Below the pieces are notes generated by a model. It was given only the letters and a program-made list of their open reading frames with translations. It had not been told where the DNA came from and did not search any database. A program made the position numbers and the translations under genes. This document shows, one piece after another, positions 43,282-55,876 of a stretch of DNA of 64,000 bases (position 1 is the first letter of the stretch; each line of letters opens with the position of its first letter). The stretch is from Dryomyza anilis. Lineage: Eukaryota; Arthropoda; Insecta; Diptera; Dryomyzidae. The stretch is taken from assembly GCA_951804985.1 (NCBI GenBank), contig OX638132.1:22759989-22823988 (forward strand). The letters run 5' to 3'.

Positions 43282-44161
43282 TGTGACGGTACCATTTTGA
43301 GGCGACAAATGGCGACCGCACATTCACGGCGGATCCAAGCAATCGGCTTCGACGTCAACGCCGTCGAACCAGAGCATCGAATTAACACCAACGAGCTAAA
43401 GCTCACCAGTGAGTTAGGCTACAAAGTGTCACTCATACACTCTCACTGGTGAGAGAATTAGCAGACACCAACGGCCAGAACATACAATTGTGTCACCAAC
43501 ACAGGCGCACCAGTGAGCGAAGCGGAAAAGTGTTACGAATACACACTCACTGGTGAGCGCATCACCGATACACAGACGTAGCAAAGCTACAGAATCGTGG
43601 GCAACAATACACCAACGGTTGGGCAACAACGCACCAACGCTTCACCAACCAATGGCCTATAAAAGGCATTGCACGAGGGAAATCTGGTCTCTCTCTGTTC
43701 CTGACTTCGTGACTGAATAGCTGCATCGTTACCCTGGGTGTGTTTTTAATTAAACCGTATCGGGGGACTTTGCCAAGCGTGTTACCCTGAGTGTGTTTTT
43801 AATTAAACCGTAGCGGGGGACACGTGGACCAAACGTGACTTAACTGACTAGAGTTTCCGTCCTGGTTATGGACCCAGGACATATCAAACAGTTTCTGCAA
43901 ACACATCGCATCGAGTAAGTCTGGTTGAAACACATATTTCAGCGAGAACGAGCGAGAAGCATCGAGTGCATCAGGCAGGACGCTGCCTCATAATAAATAG
44001 AATGAATTAAATAAAGATATAATGAAATCATAACCACTTTGCGTACGGCGTATTTATTTGGTGTTGAGGGTTTCCCTTGCAAATATAAATTTTTGTAATG
44101 CACGGACTTCTGGAGCCCGCTAAGCTATCCCAGCTCTGAACCCGGAAATCGGACCGTTACA
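43282..44161 (+). mobile_element. solo LTR, type 2 (Ty3/gypsy-like)
   Basis: 880 bp with inverted termini tgtgacggt and accgttaca and a 4-bp target duplication ATAT at 43278-43281 and 44162-44165. It contains a cctataaaag TATA box at about 43657, followed by a likely initiator region. There is a 55-base imperfect tandem duplication around gtgtgtttttaattaaaccg (43732-43830), several ctcactggtgag palindromes (43405-43560) and aataaa words near 43990-44015. No coding region is attached on either side, so it is a solo LTR left by recombination. Frames inside it are not genes. Confidence 0.85.
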
Positions 44162-44266
44162 ATATCTCTGACTAAAGTCGAGACTGGCTGGCGACAGTGT
44201 CCATATTAGTATATTATAAAGTCTAAAAAAGACATATGAAATGAGTTATTACCAAATAATGCCTAT

Positions 44267-45114
44267 TATACCCTACACCTATGAGGTACAGGGTATATTA
44301 ACTTTGTGCATATATTGTAACGCCCCTTAGGAGGCGTGTCCGGTATGGAAAAGTATATATATTCTTGATCAGCATCACCACCCGAGTCCGTTTAGCCATG
44401 TCCGTCTGTCTGTCTGTCTGTCCATCTGTCTTGCTGTCTTGATGTCCGTATACACGATAACTTGAGAAATACTGCTTAGAATGCGTTGAAATTTAGTTTC
44501 TATACTTTTTAGCCAAAAGTTAGTTTTGTCAATGTAAATGAGCCAAATTGGTCAACGCACACGCGCACTTCCCATACAATACACTTTTATATAACTCTTT
44601 ACGAATCAATAACTCGAAAAGTATTCAAGATATACTTATAAAATTTAAAACGTATTGTTAGAATTCACCTAAAAATATATGATCCAAAAATGGGCGTGAT
44701 ACGCCTACATTTGATTTTATTATTACTCCTCGCTTTTTCATAGTGGACATTTTATTCGCAATTATTGAAAACAAAATTTTAAAATATTAGCCTTATGTTT
44801 TAAAAGTGGGCGTGATCCGCTCATATTTATTTTTCTACATGTTTTAACATTTTTTAACTTTTTTATTTTTTTACTTTTACATACATTTTTTAAATTAATG
44901 GAATATACGCCGTCAGAAATTTGATATGTAAATAATATTCTGAGTGTAAGAATGTTCAGCATAATTAAGAACTTTAAAGGAAGGTATACAATTAAATTCC
45001 CCACACTAAAATTCACACCAAAGGTGTAGGGTATTCCATAGTCGGACCCGACCGACTATAAAAGTCCGTCCCATGTGACCGAACTTACCCATGCGACCTA
45101 ACTTTCCCAACTCG
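44267..45114 (-). repeat. R-C repeat, reverse orientation, second full copy
   Basis: 848 bp, closely similar to 36318-37132 throughout, including tccggtatggaaaagtatat, a CTGT-type run near 44405 and cccgaccgactata. No ORF of note. Confidence 0.75.
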
Positions 45115-45589
45115 TTTTCCATTAATTACTCTGTGCTACAAATACCAAAAAAATTTCGTATACAAAATTTCCCACCTCTATTTTTGGATAGGTGGGAAAT
45201 GTAACTCAAGGTAGGAAAATGCGAATTTGCACACAGAAGAGCAAATTAATAAAAAATTTGAAGTGACATTCTGTAAATGAGGATGTTCATTGATTTTCGA
45301 TACCTATCCAAAAATATAGGTCGGAGTTCCTGTATATTTTTGGTGTCGCACCGTGTTATCTATAAAACCTTATTTAACGTTTAGTTTTACTCTTACTATA
45401 TATAATTAATGAAAAATCAATGAATTTGTGACTACTTATCAATTGTAAGGTTTTTTGACTCTTGGTATTCGGTAACCGGATCATCAAGTGGTACTACTCA
45501 CAAACAATGTTTGAATCAAATCCATAATATTTAAAAATATAGGTGACCGTTCTGACATGGAATGCCCTATATATTTTTTAAATTAATTA
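45115..45589. other. non-coding, with a small hairpin
   Basis: tttcccacct and aggtgggaaa at 45170-45200 form a local hairpin. A related cctatccaaaaatataggt lies at 45303. No gene. Confidence 0.4.
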
Positions 45590-46519
45590 CACTGCCCCAC
45601 AAATTTTAAATTTTGACATGGTGCAGCAAATACTGGATAAATTTGTAACGCTGATTCTGAAAATGACATCAGTTTTATCAAATTGGCTCTGGTTTTTGAG
45701 ATATAGCTTTTTTTTTAATATCCCATTATTTTGGTATTCTTGTATTTTTAAAATTCAAATAAAAGATAAGTATGAAATAATATTTTCGATATTAGATGCA
45801 GCAAACTTTGCGACACAAAATAAAAAATTGTTTTCATGCTTGAAAAAATTTGTTTGCGAGATATATTCAAAAAAAGTACTTAATTTTTCAAAAAAAATTA
45901 AAATGTTATGAACGAAAAACACTATTACATAAGGGATAAAAATGCTAGAAAAGATTTTTATACCAAGTTATGTAGCGGCATGTATCCTTTTTAAAACCCC
46001 ATTTAAGAAAATAAATTAAGACTTTTTGTTAAAAAGTTATAACTACTAGATTAAATAAAGGTAACTTTTTTTTACTTGTTAAATTTAAATTTTCTGATGT
46101 CTTTATTCAATAAAATATTTATAATTTTTTAACCAAGAGTCGAAATTTATTTTCTTAAATGGGATTCTAAAGAGGATACTCAGCGCCACATACAAATATT
46201 TTTTAAAATTTTTGTCCACTAAGTAATATGTGCAAAATTTTCAACTTTTTGAAATTTTTTTTTTTTTTTGCTTTTATCTCCTAAACACGCATTAAATGAA
46301 CTTTTTGTATGGCAGTGCGATATTTTCTGCCTCTAATACCGAAAAGATATCCTCAGTATTTTCTTTTGTTGGAATTTTAAAAATAAAAGAAGACCAAAAC
46401 AGTGAAATATTGAAAAATAGGCTATATCTCAAAAACTAGAGCGAATTTGACAAAACTGATACCATTTTCGGAATCAGTGCCACAAGCTGCAACTGCACCA
46501 TAATGAGTGTACGGCAGTG
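45590..46519. mobile_element. foldback element FB4
   Basis: Ends cactgcc and ggcagtg, with TTA on both sides. Arms of about 210-250 bp are inverted: gtttttgagatatagc and gctatatctcaaaaac, atcagttttatcaaattggc and its mirror, ttagatgcag and ctgcctctaa. The frame at 45618-45911 is an arm artefact. Confidence 0.75.
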
Positions 46520-47811
46520 TTATCACAACAAAGTAAAATAAACACATATTAGAGTAAAATTAAAGGCATATGTAGTAATTTTTCTACATATTTCTGGACG
46601 TATAAATATAGACAAAATTTAAGTGTTTTTTTAAAACAAATATATGCAATTTTTGTATAGAAATGCAGTCAAATTATGTAGTTGTTTTTTATACAAAAAC
46701 AACTACATCAGTTTAGTAAAAATTAATACATATGCTTTTGGACGTAAATCAAATACATATGTATTTATTTTAAAGTCATTTTTATTTATTTTTAATGCAG
46801 TATTTTTTTCGGTGTACGTTTTTATTACAAAATGTATACAAATCAAGATTAAATACATTTTATTTATTTGCATTCTGTCACTTTTTTCTTAGTGTAGCTG
46901 TTGCACAATATTGAACTACTGACAAAATCATATAGTAGCCAAGGTAAAATTCAACTTTGCAGCATTACGTTTCCTCAAAGATACTGGCAACTAATAGCGC
47001 CAAAAATTAATTGCATTTCCGGTGCGAGTTGGGCAAATTTATCAACACGAGCACAGTGCAGAACTAATGGTCGTTTGCAGTCTGCAGACTTTGCCAAAGG
47101 TGCTAGTTCTTCAGCCCGAAACAAATTAATAGCAATGTGCGCCGATTATTGGGCAACTTTCGATGATGCACTAAATAAATAGGTTTTTTTTTGTAATGCA
47201 TTTTAGGACAGAATGCATAACTCAGGTAGGTGCAAAAGAAAACAACAAGAACAACGTAAACGAATCAGTTTTCAAATAACACCAAATATCGTTTAATGCG
47301 TTGCCAAGAAATTGGAATACGGTCAACGGATGTGGGTGTTGGGCGGTCGGTCGGTCGATCGGTCTGCGCACGGAAGTCACTGCACGTTTGCACGGATGCG
47401 GATGTGGCAGCGAACCGGATGTGGCTGCGGGTGTGAGTGCTCTTCACGTTACATAAATTCACTTTAGTTGATACCGAAGTGCTGCGTTCGCATACATTGA
47501 GGTAATATATTAAGTTGGCCAGACAGCCAGTGGCCAACAGACACTCAATCTGCATGATGGCTGGAGTTTCCCCGCCGCTACCACCTTTTGCTAAAAAGTG
47601 CCCTAAAAGAAGTGGCAGGAAGTAGCACTAAGTAAGTAAGGTGTTTGTTGTTGGTTGCGTCGGTCACAACACTTTGCAATTGCGCTTGTGTATTTCTGGT
47701 GCAACACACTTGGTTAGTGGTTGGAATATTTGTGGTATTTAATGCATTTTATATACATTTTTGTTAATTCCATTTTTAGGAGAAGTGTATTTTAAAAGAC
47801 AACAATAAACC
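46520..47811. other. partly less repetitive DNA, no gene called
   Basis: The stretch 46900-47720 is GC-richer and has no relative in the window. A 93-codon plus frame (46901-47182) and a 96-codon minus frame (47265-47555) are open. Neither shows a family motif, signal peptide or splice context. Possible regulatory or intergenic DNA. Confidence 0.3.
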
Positions 47812-47966
47812 AGTTGGGAAGGTTAGATTACATGGGAAATTTTAAATTTGATGTTATTATGATAGTTAGAATTATCAAAATTATGGTCGTTCTAAGCCGA
47901 CTATAAATACCCTACACATATGTGTGGTTACCATTCAAAGTGGTATATTGGTCACCAGGGTATACG
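47812..47966 (+). repeat. R-C fragment interrupted by a Helitron
   Basis: ccagttgggaaggttagatt to ggtcaccagggtatac, as at 8139-8312; the Helitron begins where the copy at 8.3 kb continues. Confidence 0.65.
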
Positions 47967-48808
47967 TATCGTGTGGTGTGTTTCGGTGTGGTGAGTTTAG
48001 GTGTGAGAGTATTAGTGTGGCGAGTTTTAGTGTAGTGAATTTTATTGTAGCGAATTTTTGTGTGGTGAGTTTTAGTGTGGTAAATTTTAATGTGTTGAAT
48101 TTTAGTGTGGTGAATTTTGGTGTGGTGAGTTTAATTGTGATGAGTTTAACTGTGGTGAGTTTCATTGTGGTGAGTTTTAGTGTGGTGAATTTGAGTGTGG
48201 TGAATTTTAGTGTGGTGAATTTTAGTGTGGTAAATTTAATTGTGGTGAGTTTTAGTGCGGTGAATTTGAGTGTGGTGAATTTGAGTGTGGTGAATTTTAG
48301 TGTGATGAATTTTAGTGTGGTGAATTTTAGTGTGGTGAGTTTTAGTGTGGTGAATTTTAGTGTGGTGAATTTTAGTGTGGTGAATTTTAGTGTGGTGAGT
48401 TTTAGTGCGGTTAATTTTAGTGTGGTGAATTTGACTGTGGTGAGTTTTAGTGTGGTGAATTTTAGTGTGGTGAGTTTTAGTGTGGTGAGTTTTAGTGTGG
48501 TAAACTTCAGTGTGGTGAGTTTTAGTGTTTTGAGTTTTAGTGTGGTGAATTTCAGTGTGGTGAGTTTTTGTATTTGAGTTTTTTGTTTCATGTTTGTAGC
48601 TGCTGTAATGCCAAGTTATATCGTTTTGAAAGTTTATGCTGTATCAGAGGTGACACGCCCCTTTATCCAATTCTGCCCATATATAGCATATCATTCCTTC
48701 CAGACCCTACCGTATCTGTGGTAAAAATTTGAAGCAAATCGGATCAGTCGTTTAGACGGAGAAGCGGAACAAACGAACAAACAGATTTATTATATTAATA
48801 GGATAATA
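47967..48808 (-). mobile_element. Helitron-like element, copy 4 (minus), 3' end missing
   Basis: Read on the minus strand it starts near aataaatctgtttgttcg and has ctaaacgactgatccgattt and tcaaaacgatataacttggc, matching the 13.3 kb copy. It then enters the 15-bp array. The CTAG terminus is absent. No Rep/helicase. Confidence 0.65.
47995..48575. repeat. 15-bp minisatellite inside Helitron copy 4
   Basis: About 38 units of the type tttagtgtggtgaat/gag. Both strands stay open for more than 215 codons (VVNFS on plus, TTLKF on minus) because the period is 15. This is a composition effect, not a gene. Confidence 0.92.
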
Positions 48809-51800
48809 TTTTTGAGTATACAATGTGAAGTATTTATGTGAAAGCATTGTAATTGATCGCATTAAGAAAAATAGGCATAAAAAAAATATGGTCGAATCGA
48901 GTCCTTTTTGAGTACGTATTGATAGATTATTGCTTATAAATGATTTAAAATTTAATATCTTTATCTTAAATACTTTACGAGATATGGGATCCTAAAAAGT
49001 AAACATATATTTTGTATACACCCAACAAAATTTATTCTTTTGTGCAAACAATAATGCAAACAATAATGCAAACAAATACTTGAAGTATTTGAAATATTAC
49101 TTGCAACAACTAATTCAATGATTTGTAGTAAATGCTTAATTTGTTAATAGCAAACCCATTTAATAGTTGTACCAATCTATATTAATGTTCTTCTCTTTTG
49201 CTGCAAACATCTGTGATTTCCAGTGTGCTTCCAAACGGAATAAACATTCCACACAGACACATGCTACATTCGACTTATTATGTTGTTACTCATTTATGAA
49301 GTGAAATTTATTATTTTTAATCTTTATAAATTCGAAAACAAATATTAATCAAAATTTCTAATTAACAGTTTCTAATGAGTATTACACAAAAACTGCTAAT
49401 TTGTCTGAGTCGAATGTGAGTTCTGCCAAGAATTATATGTACATCAATTACAAATAATATAAAGCAATATTAATCCAATGCATTTTTCATATGCTCGTTA
49501 AAAACATTAATGTAAAGTACTCTAAATAAAATTAAACTAAAGATTTCGGCAGAACATTACCAATGATTGCTTTCGGTAATACACGTGCAGATACTTCGCA
49601 ACGAAGTGTTTCAAACAAATACTTTAATTAATTATTATTTGAGACAATTGACAAGTGTTTGTTAAAATATCCTAACTAAAACATACCATTTATGACAAAT
49701 AAATGCAGTATTTACTAGAAGTAAAGAATGCGTTTAGGATGAATAATTACTTGAGCACTTATAAAGTGTTTTATGAAAACAATTAAAGTGTTTACGACAA
49801 ATAAATGACTATTCGTTACAAATACTAATAATTTAAAATGTTTGCAGAAAGCAGTTATTATTTATTGCAAACTATATGAAATTAAAAGTATATAGTGCAA
49901 AAAAAAAAACATTCACTACTACATTCGACATAACATACTACATAACATTCGATTTTTTGCGGCAAATAATTCATGAACAATCCTTTTTTTTGTGTAGGAT
50001 ATGGTTGAGTACGTACACGGATAGAAAAGATTTGTTTGAATATGTTTGAATGGAATTAAAAAATAATACGAAATTACCATACATGTATTAGGAATGAAGT
50101 CTAATTAAATTATAATCGAAATTGATTTTTTTTTGTTCACGTGTAAACATAATTATATTGTCCAGCAGAATCTGTCAAACTTACCATAAATATGTTACTG
50201 TACCAACATCAAATTTTAATTGCATTTGAATATACTATTTCTTAGCAATTTACTTGGTTAAAAATATGTTTCGAAACACAGAAAATGCTAATCAAATCTA
50301 AATACGATAATTTATCGACTGAAGAAGTTGGCAACGTTGTGCAGCATTTTCTACCTACGCCATCTTTTGCCATAGTTTGAACATATTGATGTTTAAAAAC
50401 AAACAAAAAAGGAATTGGATTTAAATAAATGTATTCTTCCAACATTCTTCTTGTATACGAAGTTGGAACTCGTTGAGCACTCGGTGATCGGCATTTTCTG
50501 CGTACGTGTCTTTTGTTTTTCGTTGAGAAAACGTGTTCGCGTCGGTAATAATTTTGTTATTTGTAAATTAAATAAATATATAAATTGTGTTACAAAAAGT
50601 ACAAATAGTAACATAGTATAATATAGTGCAGTATATAATTTCTGAAACTAAAGTGAAAAAACCACAAATAAAAATCTGTGTTTCGATTTTCAAACAGAAT
50701 TTGGCATGCTTTTTTACAAAAGCCTCCGTGAATTCCTTGCCTACGCTATGTGCTGTACTGAGATCAACTGTAACTGTACCAAATAAAAAGCGAGCCTGGA
50801 TCGTCTGGTTTAGCGTCTGCAGGTGCAATTGTCGATTCATTGATGCTGTCGCTTGTACTTGCAGTTTTAAACCAATTATTTATTTATGCATTTAAAAATT
50901 TGTATATGAATTCAATTATTATAAGTTCCCACTGTGCATGTTTAAAGATTTTTAATAAAAATTAATAAAAAAAAAACAACATTTTATTTTTATTTTATTT
51001 TCAGGATTTATTTCCAAAAATAAATAAATATGTTTCTATGCAAACATACTACCTTTTGAACTGAAACAACTGATATGTTTCACTGGAAACATATTTATAT
51101 TCAGATCGTTCAAAATCATGTTTTATTTTGAACATATTTATGTTTCGGTTCAAATATTTATTTTGTTTGGATGTAGTAATTATTATGTTTCCATTAGAAC
51201 ATACACCATTTTAAGGGGCAACATTAAAATGTTTCCTTGATATTATAATGTAAGCCAGAGCTCATTACAACACTGTTCAAGTCTCAATACTGTTTACATA
51301 AAATTATGTTTACATAAAATTCCAAACATACATGTTAATGCTTGCAAAATTATGTTTGGGAGAGCCCTTATTTTTGCAGCGTGTAGAATGATTTTTCTGT
51401 CTTCAAAATGTTTCCTTAGATTTATTTTTTTTACTTGGAAAATTATTCAAATTCATCTTTGTTTTAAAGTTTTGTCGAAATTTTTTTTTTTCGAGTTCTC
51501 CAATCGAATTCAATCAAAGCATTTAACCAATTTCAAAATGTTGTGACAAATGTTTCTTGGATGTTTAGTACCTATTATTTGGTATAACATAAATCAGTTA
51601 TTTTGAAAGCTCGGTTAAAAAATTATAAGCTGATGTCTCGTAAATCTATTCATAGAAAATATTTTAATTCATATATTCGAATTCTGCGGGTCATTTCCTA
51701 TAATTTATATACATAATGTTTCTCATTTTGTTGTGTATTGCAATCGATCATAGTTATTAGGAAAATTATAATAATGGAATTTGGTTAGGAGGCGCTATTA

Positions 51801-52440
51801 TATTTATAAAACTCTATTTTTCTCAAAATTTGTTCTATTACACTGTGCACTAAAATTTTAACTTCAATATTAGTTAGATTTAAAGGTTTTCTATAATCAG
51901 TGGATCAAAAATGTAATATAAACGTATACCCCTACACGTTTGGGTAAGGCGCTATAGGGTCCGAAATTTTGTAGTCATTTTGTAGTGAAATGGTTCATTT
52001 TACGTTTTTGATGTCTACGAAGCGATTATAGGGAACCTCCTAAGGCTTATTTACACTGCACACTTAATGTTTGTACTTTAACGATTTACCACTGTTTTGA
52101 ATGATATTCTATTAATCAGTAGATGAAGTCAGAAAACTATCATGATATACGTCGAAAATATACGTCTTCAAAAATGAGCAGTCCCTAAAATATTTTCACC
52201 ACAAACCGGACCAACCTGTATATGACAAAAAAAGAAATTGACACATTTAACAGGATTTTCACACTAGAAAAATCGGGTTGGGCTTGATATCCCCAAAAAA
52301 ACAAAAAGAATCACCAAACTGTAATTTCCAAAAAATGGTGTATCATAAAACAGAAAACCTCATTTTGTGACCACATGAAATTCAACAGCGCGTTTTGAAT
52401 TCAAATATGGCTTCAAGGAAGCTACGAACGGTAATGATAA
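48809..52440. other. long gene-free AT-rich region
   Basis: Contains an inverted relic related to 7.7-8.1 kb (48810-49020), a run of 'aacaataatgcaaacaa' words (49040-49080) and clustered atgtttc/gaaacat words (51000-51350). A GC-richer patch at 50690-50880 has frames open on both strands (plus 89 aa, minus 90 aa) without a recognisable family. I see no supportable gene. Confidence 0.35.
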
Positions 52441-52446
52441 AAAAAA

Positions 52447-54378
52447 TGTAAAATGCATTGCATTGACTACTCAATGTAATAAGCAGTTCATTTCAGTATT
52501 TTAATTTTTATGCACTTCATTGTAGACCTCTCTACTACAACTACGTCTTCTTTGTGTTTTGTTTTGACAGTACTTATGCTTTGTTGTTGTCAGCAACACA
52601 TTCATTTGATTTTCATGTATATAGTTGATGACATAGAATGAATGTCTTGAAGTTTAAAAGTTAATAATCGCTCTTAATCCGGACAGAGAACAGTGAAGCG
52701 GATAAAAAGTGGGAATATTTGCGTGAAATAAATTGATAACGTATGTGAAGTATATCTGGTATAATTTAAATTTTTCAGTGTTTAGTCACCGCCACTGTCA
52801 GTTGTTAGCATGAACGCATTCTGTCAACTCTACCAAACCACTCTACTGCTTCTGCTTCCGGTGAGTATGTCATTCTGGAATGCCAGGTAATTGTCACGAT
52901 TTCATTGGCACTACTGTCTGATTATCGGCCAATACTCGAAAATCGGAAAACATTGTCATTTCTGGCATTTTGTCAGTATGAACGACTAGAATGTCTCAGG
53001 TACTTGCAGTTTTTATTTACTTAGGTTAGGTTAGGTTTCCATACAACAAATGAATAATGTGCTATTGATAACGTTACTGCTCTAGTTTTGAAAATATTGC
53101 AATAAGTGATGATATTTTGGTGTTAATTGAAAATCATTTTTAAGTTAACCAGCAAAAATGTTTGTAAGGAAACTGGTTGTAGAAGTTTTATGAAAATGAG
53201 TTGAAATATGGTAGGATATACACATTGAATAGCAGGCAGTTCGAATTCATTTTGTTTTTGAAATACAATTTTTATTGTTATGCTTGTGAAATAATCATAC
53301 CAAAAAATTTTCCTTCCAAATGTTTCCAAATTTCAAAAGAAAATTTACAAAACTCATGTACGCAAACTTGCCCTTCCATTTAAATTCAAGGAATCTGCTT
53401 TTAAAATTTTGAAACACATAAATTTACAAAGAAAATGTTTTTGCATGCTCGAGGTACACTGAATATGCTACCTTCTCATTCGAATAGCTTTCTATAAAGC
53501 ATCTTTTCAAATTACAAAACAAAAATTTTCAAATAATATGTTTGTCTGTTAGAGGCAGTGCCGAACATTTCAGATTCCTACATAAAGGTTGCTATAGGAA
53601 TCCTGCTTATATTTATGAATTCGAAATGCCTGCTATTCAATGTGTATATCCTACCATAGTACAGCTTATAGCACTGCTACAACCAGTTTCCTTACAAATA
53701 TTTTGTGTGGGTAACTTAAAAACGATTTTCAATTAACACCAAAATATCATCATTGATAGCAATATTTTCAAAACTACAGCAGTAATGTTATCAATAGCAC
53801 ATTCTTCATTTGAAGTTTTGAAATACGAACAATTTCGACTACGTTTTAAGTAAATAAAAACTGCAAGTACCTGAGACATTCTAGTCGTTCATACTGACAA
53901 AATGTCAGAGATAACAATGCTTTCCGATTTCGAGAATTGGCCGGTTATTAGACAGTAGTGCCAATGAAATCGTGATAATTACCTGGCATTCCAGCATGAC
54001 ATACTCACCGAAAACAGAAGCAGTAGAGTGGTTTGGTAGAGTTGACAGAATGCGTTCACACTAACAACTGGCAGTGGCGGTGGCTAAACACTGATAAATT
54101 TAAATTATGCCGGAAATACTTCAGATAAGTTATCAATTTATGTTCCCATTTTTTATAGGCTTCACTTTATTCTGTCCGGTTTTAGTGCGAATATTAAATT
54201 TTGTATTTTAAGACATTATGCTTGAAAATCAAATGAATTAGTTGCTCACAACAACAAAGCATAAGTACTGTCAAAACATAACACAAACAAGATGTAGTTG
54301 TAGTGAAGAGGTCTATAATGATGTGCAATGAAAAATGAAATGAACTGCTTATAACATTGACTACTCAGTGTATTTTAT
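52447..54378. repeat. 1.9-kb inverted repeat (palindromic element)
   Basis: Left arm about 52447-53270 and right arm about 53600-54378 mirror each other at many points: cattgactactcaatgtaat and its partner, gacagtacttatgctttgtt, ccgccactgtcagttgttag, gaacgcattctgtcaactct, ggatatacacattgaatagc. The outer about 200 bases of each arm belong to R-A. The spacer of about 330 bases is not paired. No transposase was found. Confidence 0.8.
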
Positions 54379-55808
54379 TTTTTTTTATCACTTCTACTCT
54401 ATGGAATTTTCATTTATATTGAAATATTTATGGACAAAATTCAAAAGGTGTAAGCAAATCATATTTATTTAGTTTTTTATTTATCGAACAACATTTTTTT
54501 AATTATTTAAAAAAAAATTATTGTTGTTTTGGTCGGACAACAGCATTACTGCCGTCGAACACCAAACTGCAGCTTTGTTTTTGTTTGTAATGCTCGTCTT
54601 CTCACTCGTTACTCGTTGTGCTCACTTGCTGCACTCATTGTACTTGTTGCATTTTCAGCGACAGTAGTATCATGTTTCAAAACATTGAATGTTTTGAAAA
54701 AAAAAAAAATGTCTTAACACTACTTGACACCAATGAAACAAATACTGCAGTGAAGTGTAGTCGCTGGAGAGATTTCACTGTAATTGCAAAGTGTACTAAA
54801 TACTGTAGAGTGCAGTAGTGCATTTTTTGCAGAGGAAACTTCAAATACATTTGTGCAGATGTCTAATATGTGTACAAGTGATTTGTATGGGGCGTAGTGG
54901 AAATAACACAGGGGGGCGTATCGTTTGTTCGAATAAGGTTTTCATCAGTATTTCTGAAGTTTTCGTTTTTCGGGCAGCATAGTTAAAATTTATCGGGTTG
55001 TGATGCTGATCAAGAATGTAAATACTTTGCCATACCGTTCACATCTCTAGTTTTCTTTTATCTATAAATTTTATAAAAATGATAATTGTAAAAATGCAAA
55101 TGATACCGTCACTGACAACTCATGCCAAAAATGAATGGACACAAAAACGGATGCAATTTACAGGCAGCTCTGGATATCATTGTCATAACCTTGCAGATGT
55201 CTTTATGCTGGTGGGTGGAATTTGACATGCATGGTAGAAATTCTGAGTGTATTCGAGAAAAGCGTATATTCCACATGTAGAATGCAATAAATACCGCATA
55301 GCATGTCAATGATTACTGCGAAATACCATAATTTTGAGGAAATTAAATCGAGAAGGAGTTTTCAAGCAAAAAGTTTCCTGCAAAATTCTTAAAAATATTT
55401 GCAATATTTTCCAACTTCTTTTTTCAATTTAGACTAAATTTATAATAAATGGTTAGAATTATTAATTTTGAATTTGGTATTGCATACAAAAATGAAAAAT
55501 AGTTTTATTAAAACCTTGAATGAGGATTAGGGTGTCACTTATTTTTTAACACCATGTCTCACCCCCTAGGATTGTTTGTTAGGACTCAAAAATAAAGTGT
55601 GTTCAATTTTTTTGTTTTGGAACAACGGGAACACGTGCCGCATGTACATTGAAAATTGTACTAGGAGTCGAAATTTAAAATATTTCAAAATAATATTTCG
55701 AGTATGCAATCATGTAGCACTGTTTGGGAAAAAAATGATATGTAATCGGATTTTCGATATTTCGAGAATTTTCCGTGTTATCGATTGTTTTAGTTCGAAA
55801 TATTCGAA
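54379..55808. other. non-coding, with R-A piece at 54700-54880
   Basis: 54713-54870 (cttgacaccaatgaaacaaa to tttgcagaggaaacttcaaa) is an uninterrupted R-A segment and serves as the empty site for the foldback at 9.4 kb. The remaining sequence has no recognised gene. Confidence 0.4.
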
Positions 55809-55870
55809 ATATGACAGTCGCTGGGATTGAACCCGGGACCTTTCGGAACGTAGTACGACGCACATACGTA
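55809..55870 (-). mobile_element. SINE head fragment
   Basis: atgacagtcgctgggattga to acctttcggaacgtag matches the head of the 29.6 kb SINE in reverse, with a B-box-like gggttcaatccc. Body missing. Confidence 0.55.
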
Positions 55871-55876
55871 TTACGA

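Noticed and set aside
43164..43629. Minus-strand ORFs near 43.2-43.6 kb
   Set aside because: Mostly inside the solo LTR, which explains their higher GC; no family match.
47924..48591. Two overlapping ORFs of 217 and 218 aa on opposite strands
   Set aside because: Both are pentapeptide repeats produced by a 15-bp minisatellite within a Helitron; there is no independent coding evidence.
53022..53038. TTAGG telomere-like repeat (ttaggttaggttagg)
   Set aside because: Only about three units, and higher flies do not use TTAGG telomeres; chance or a general motif.
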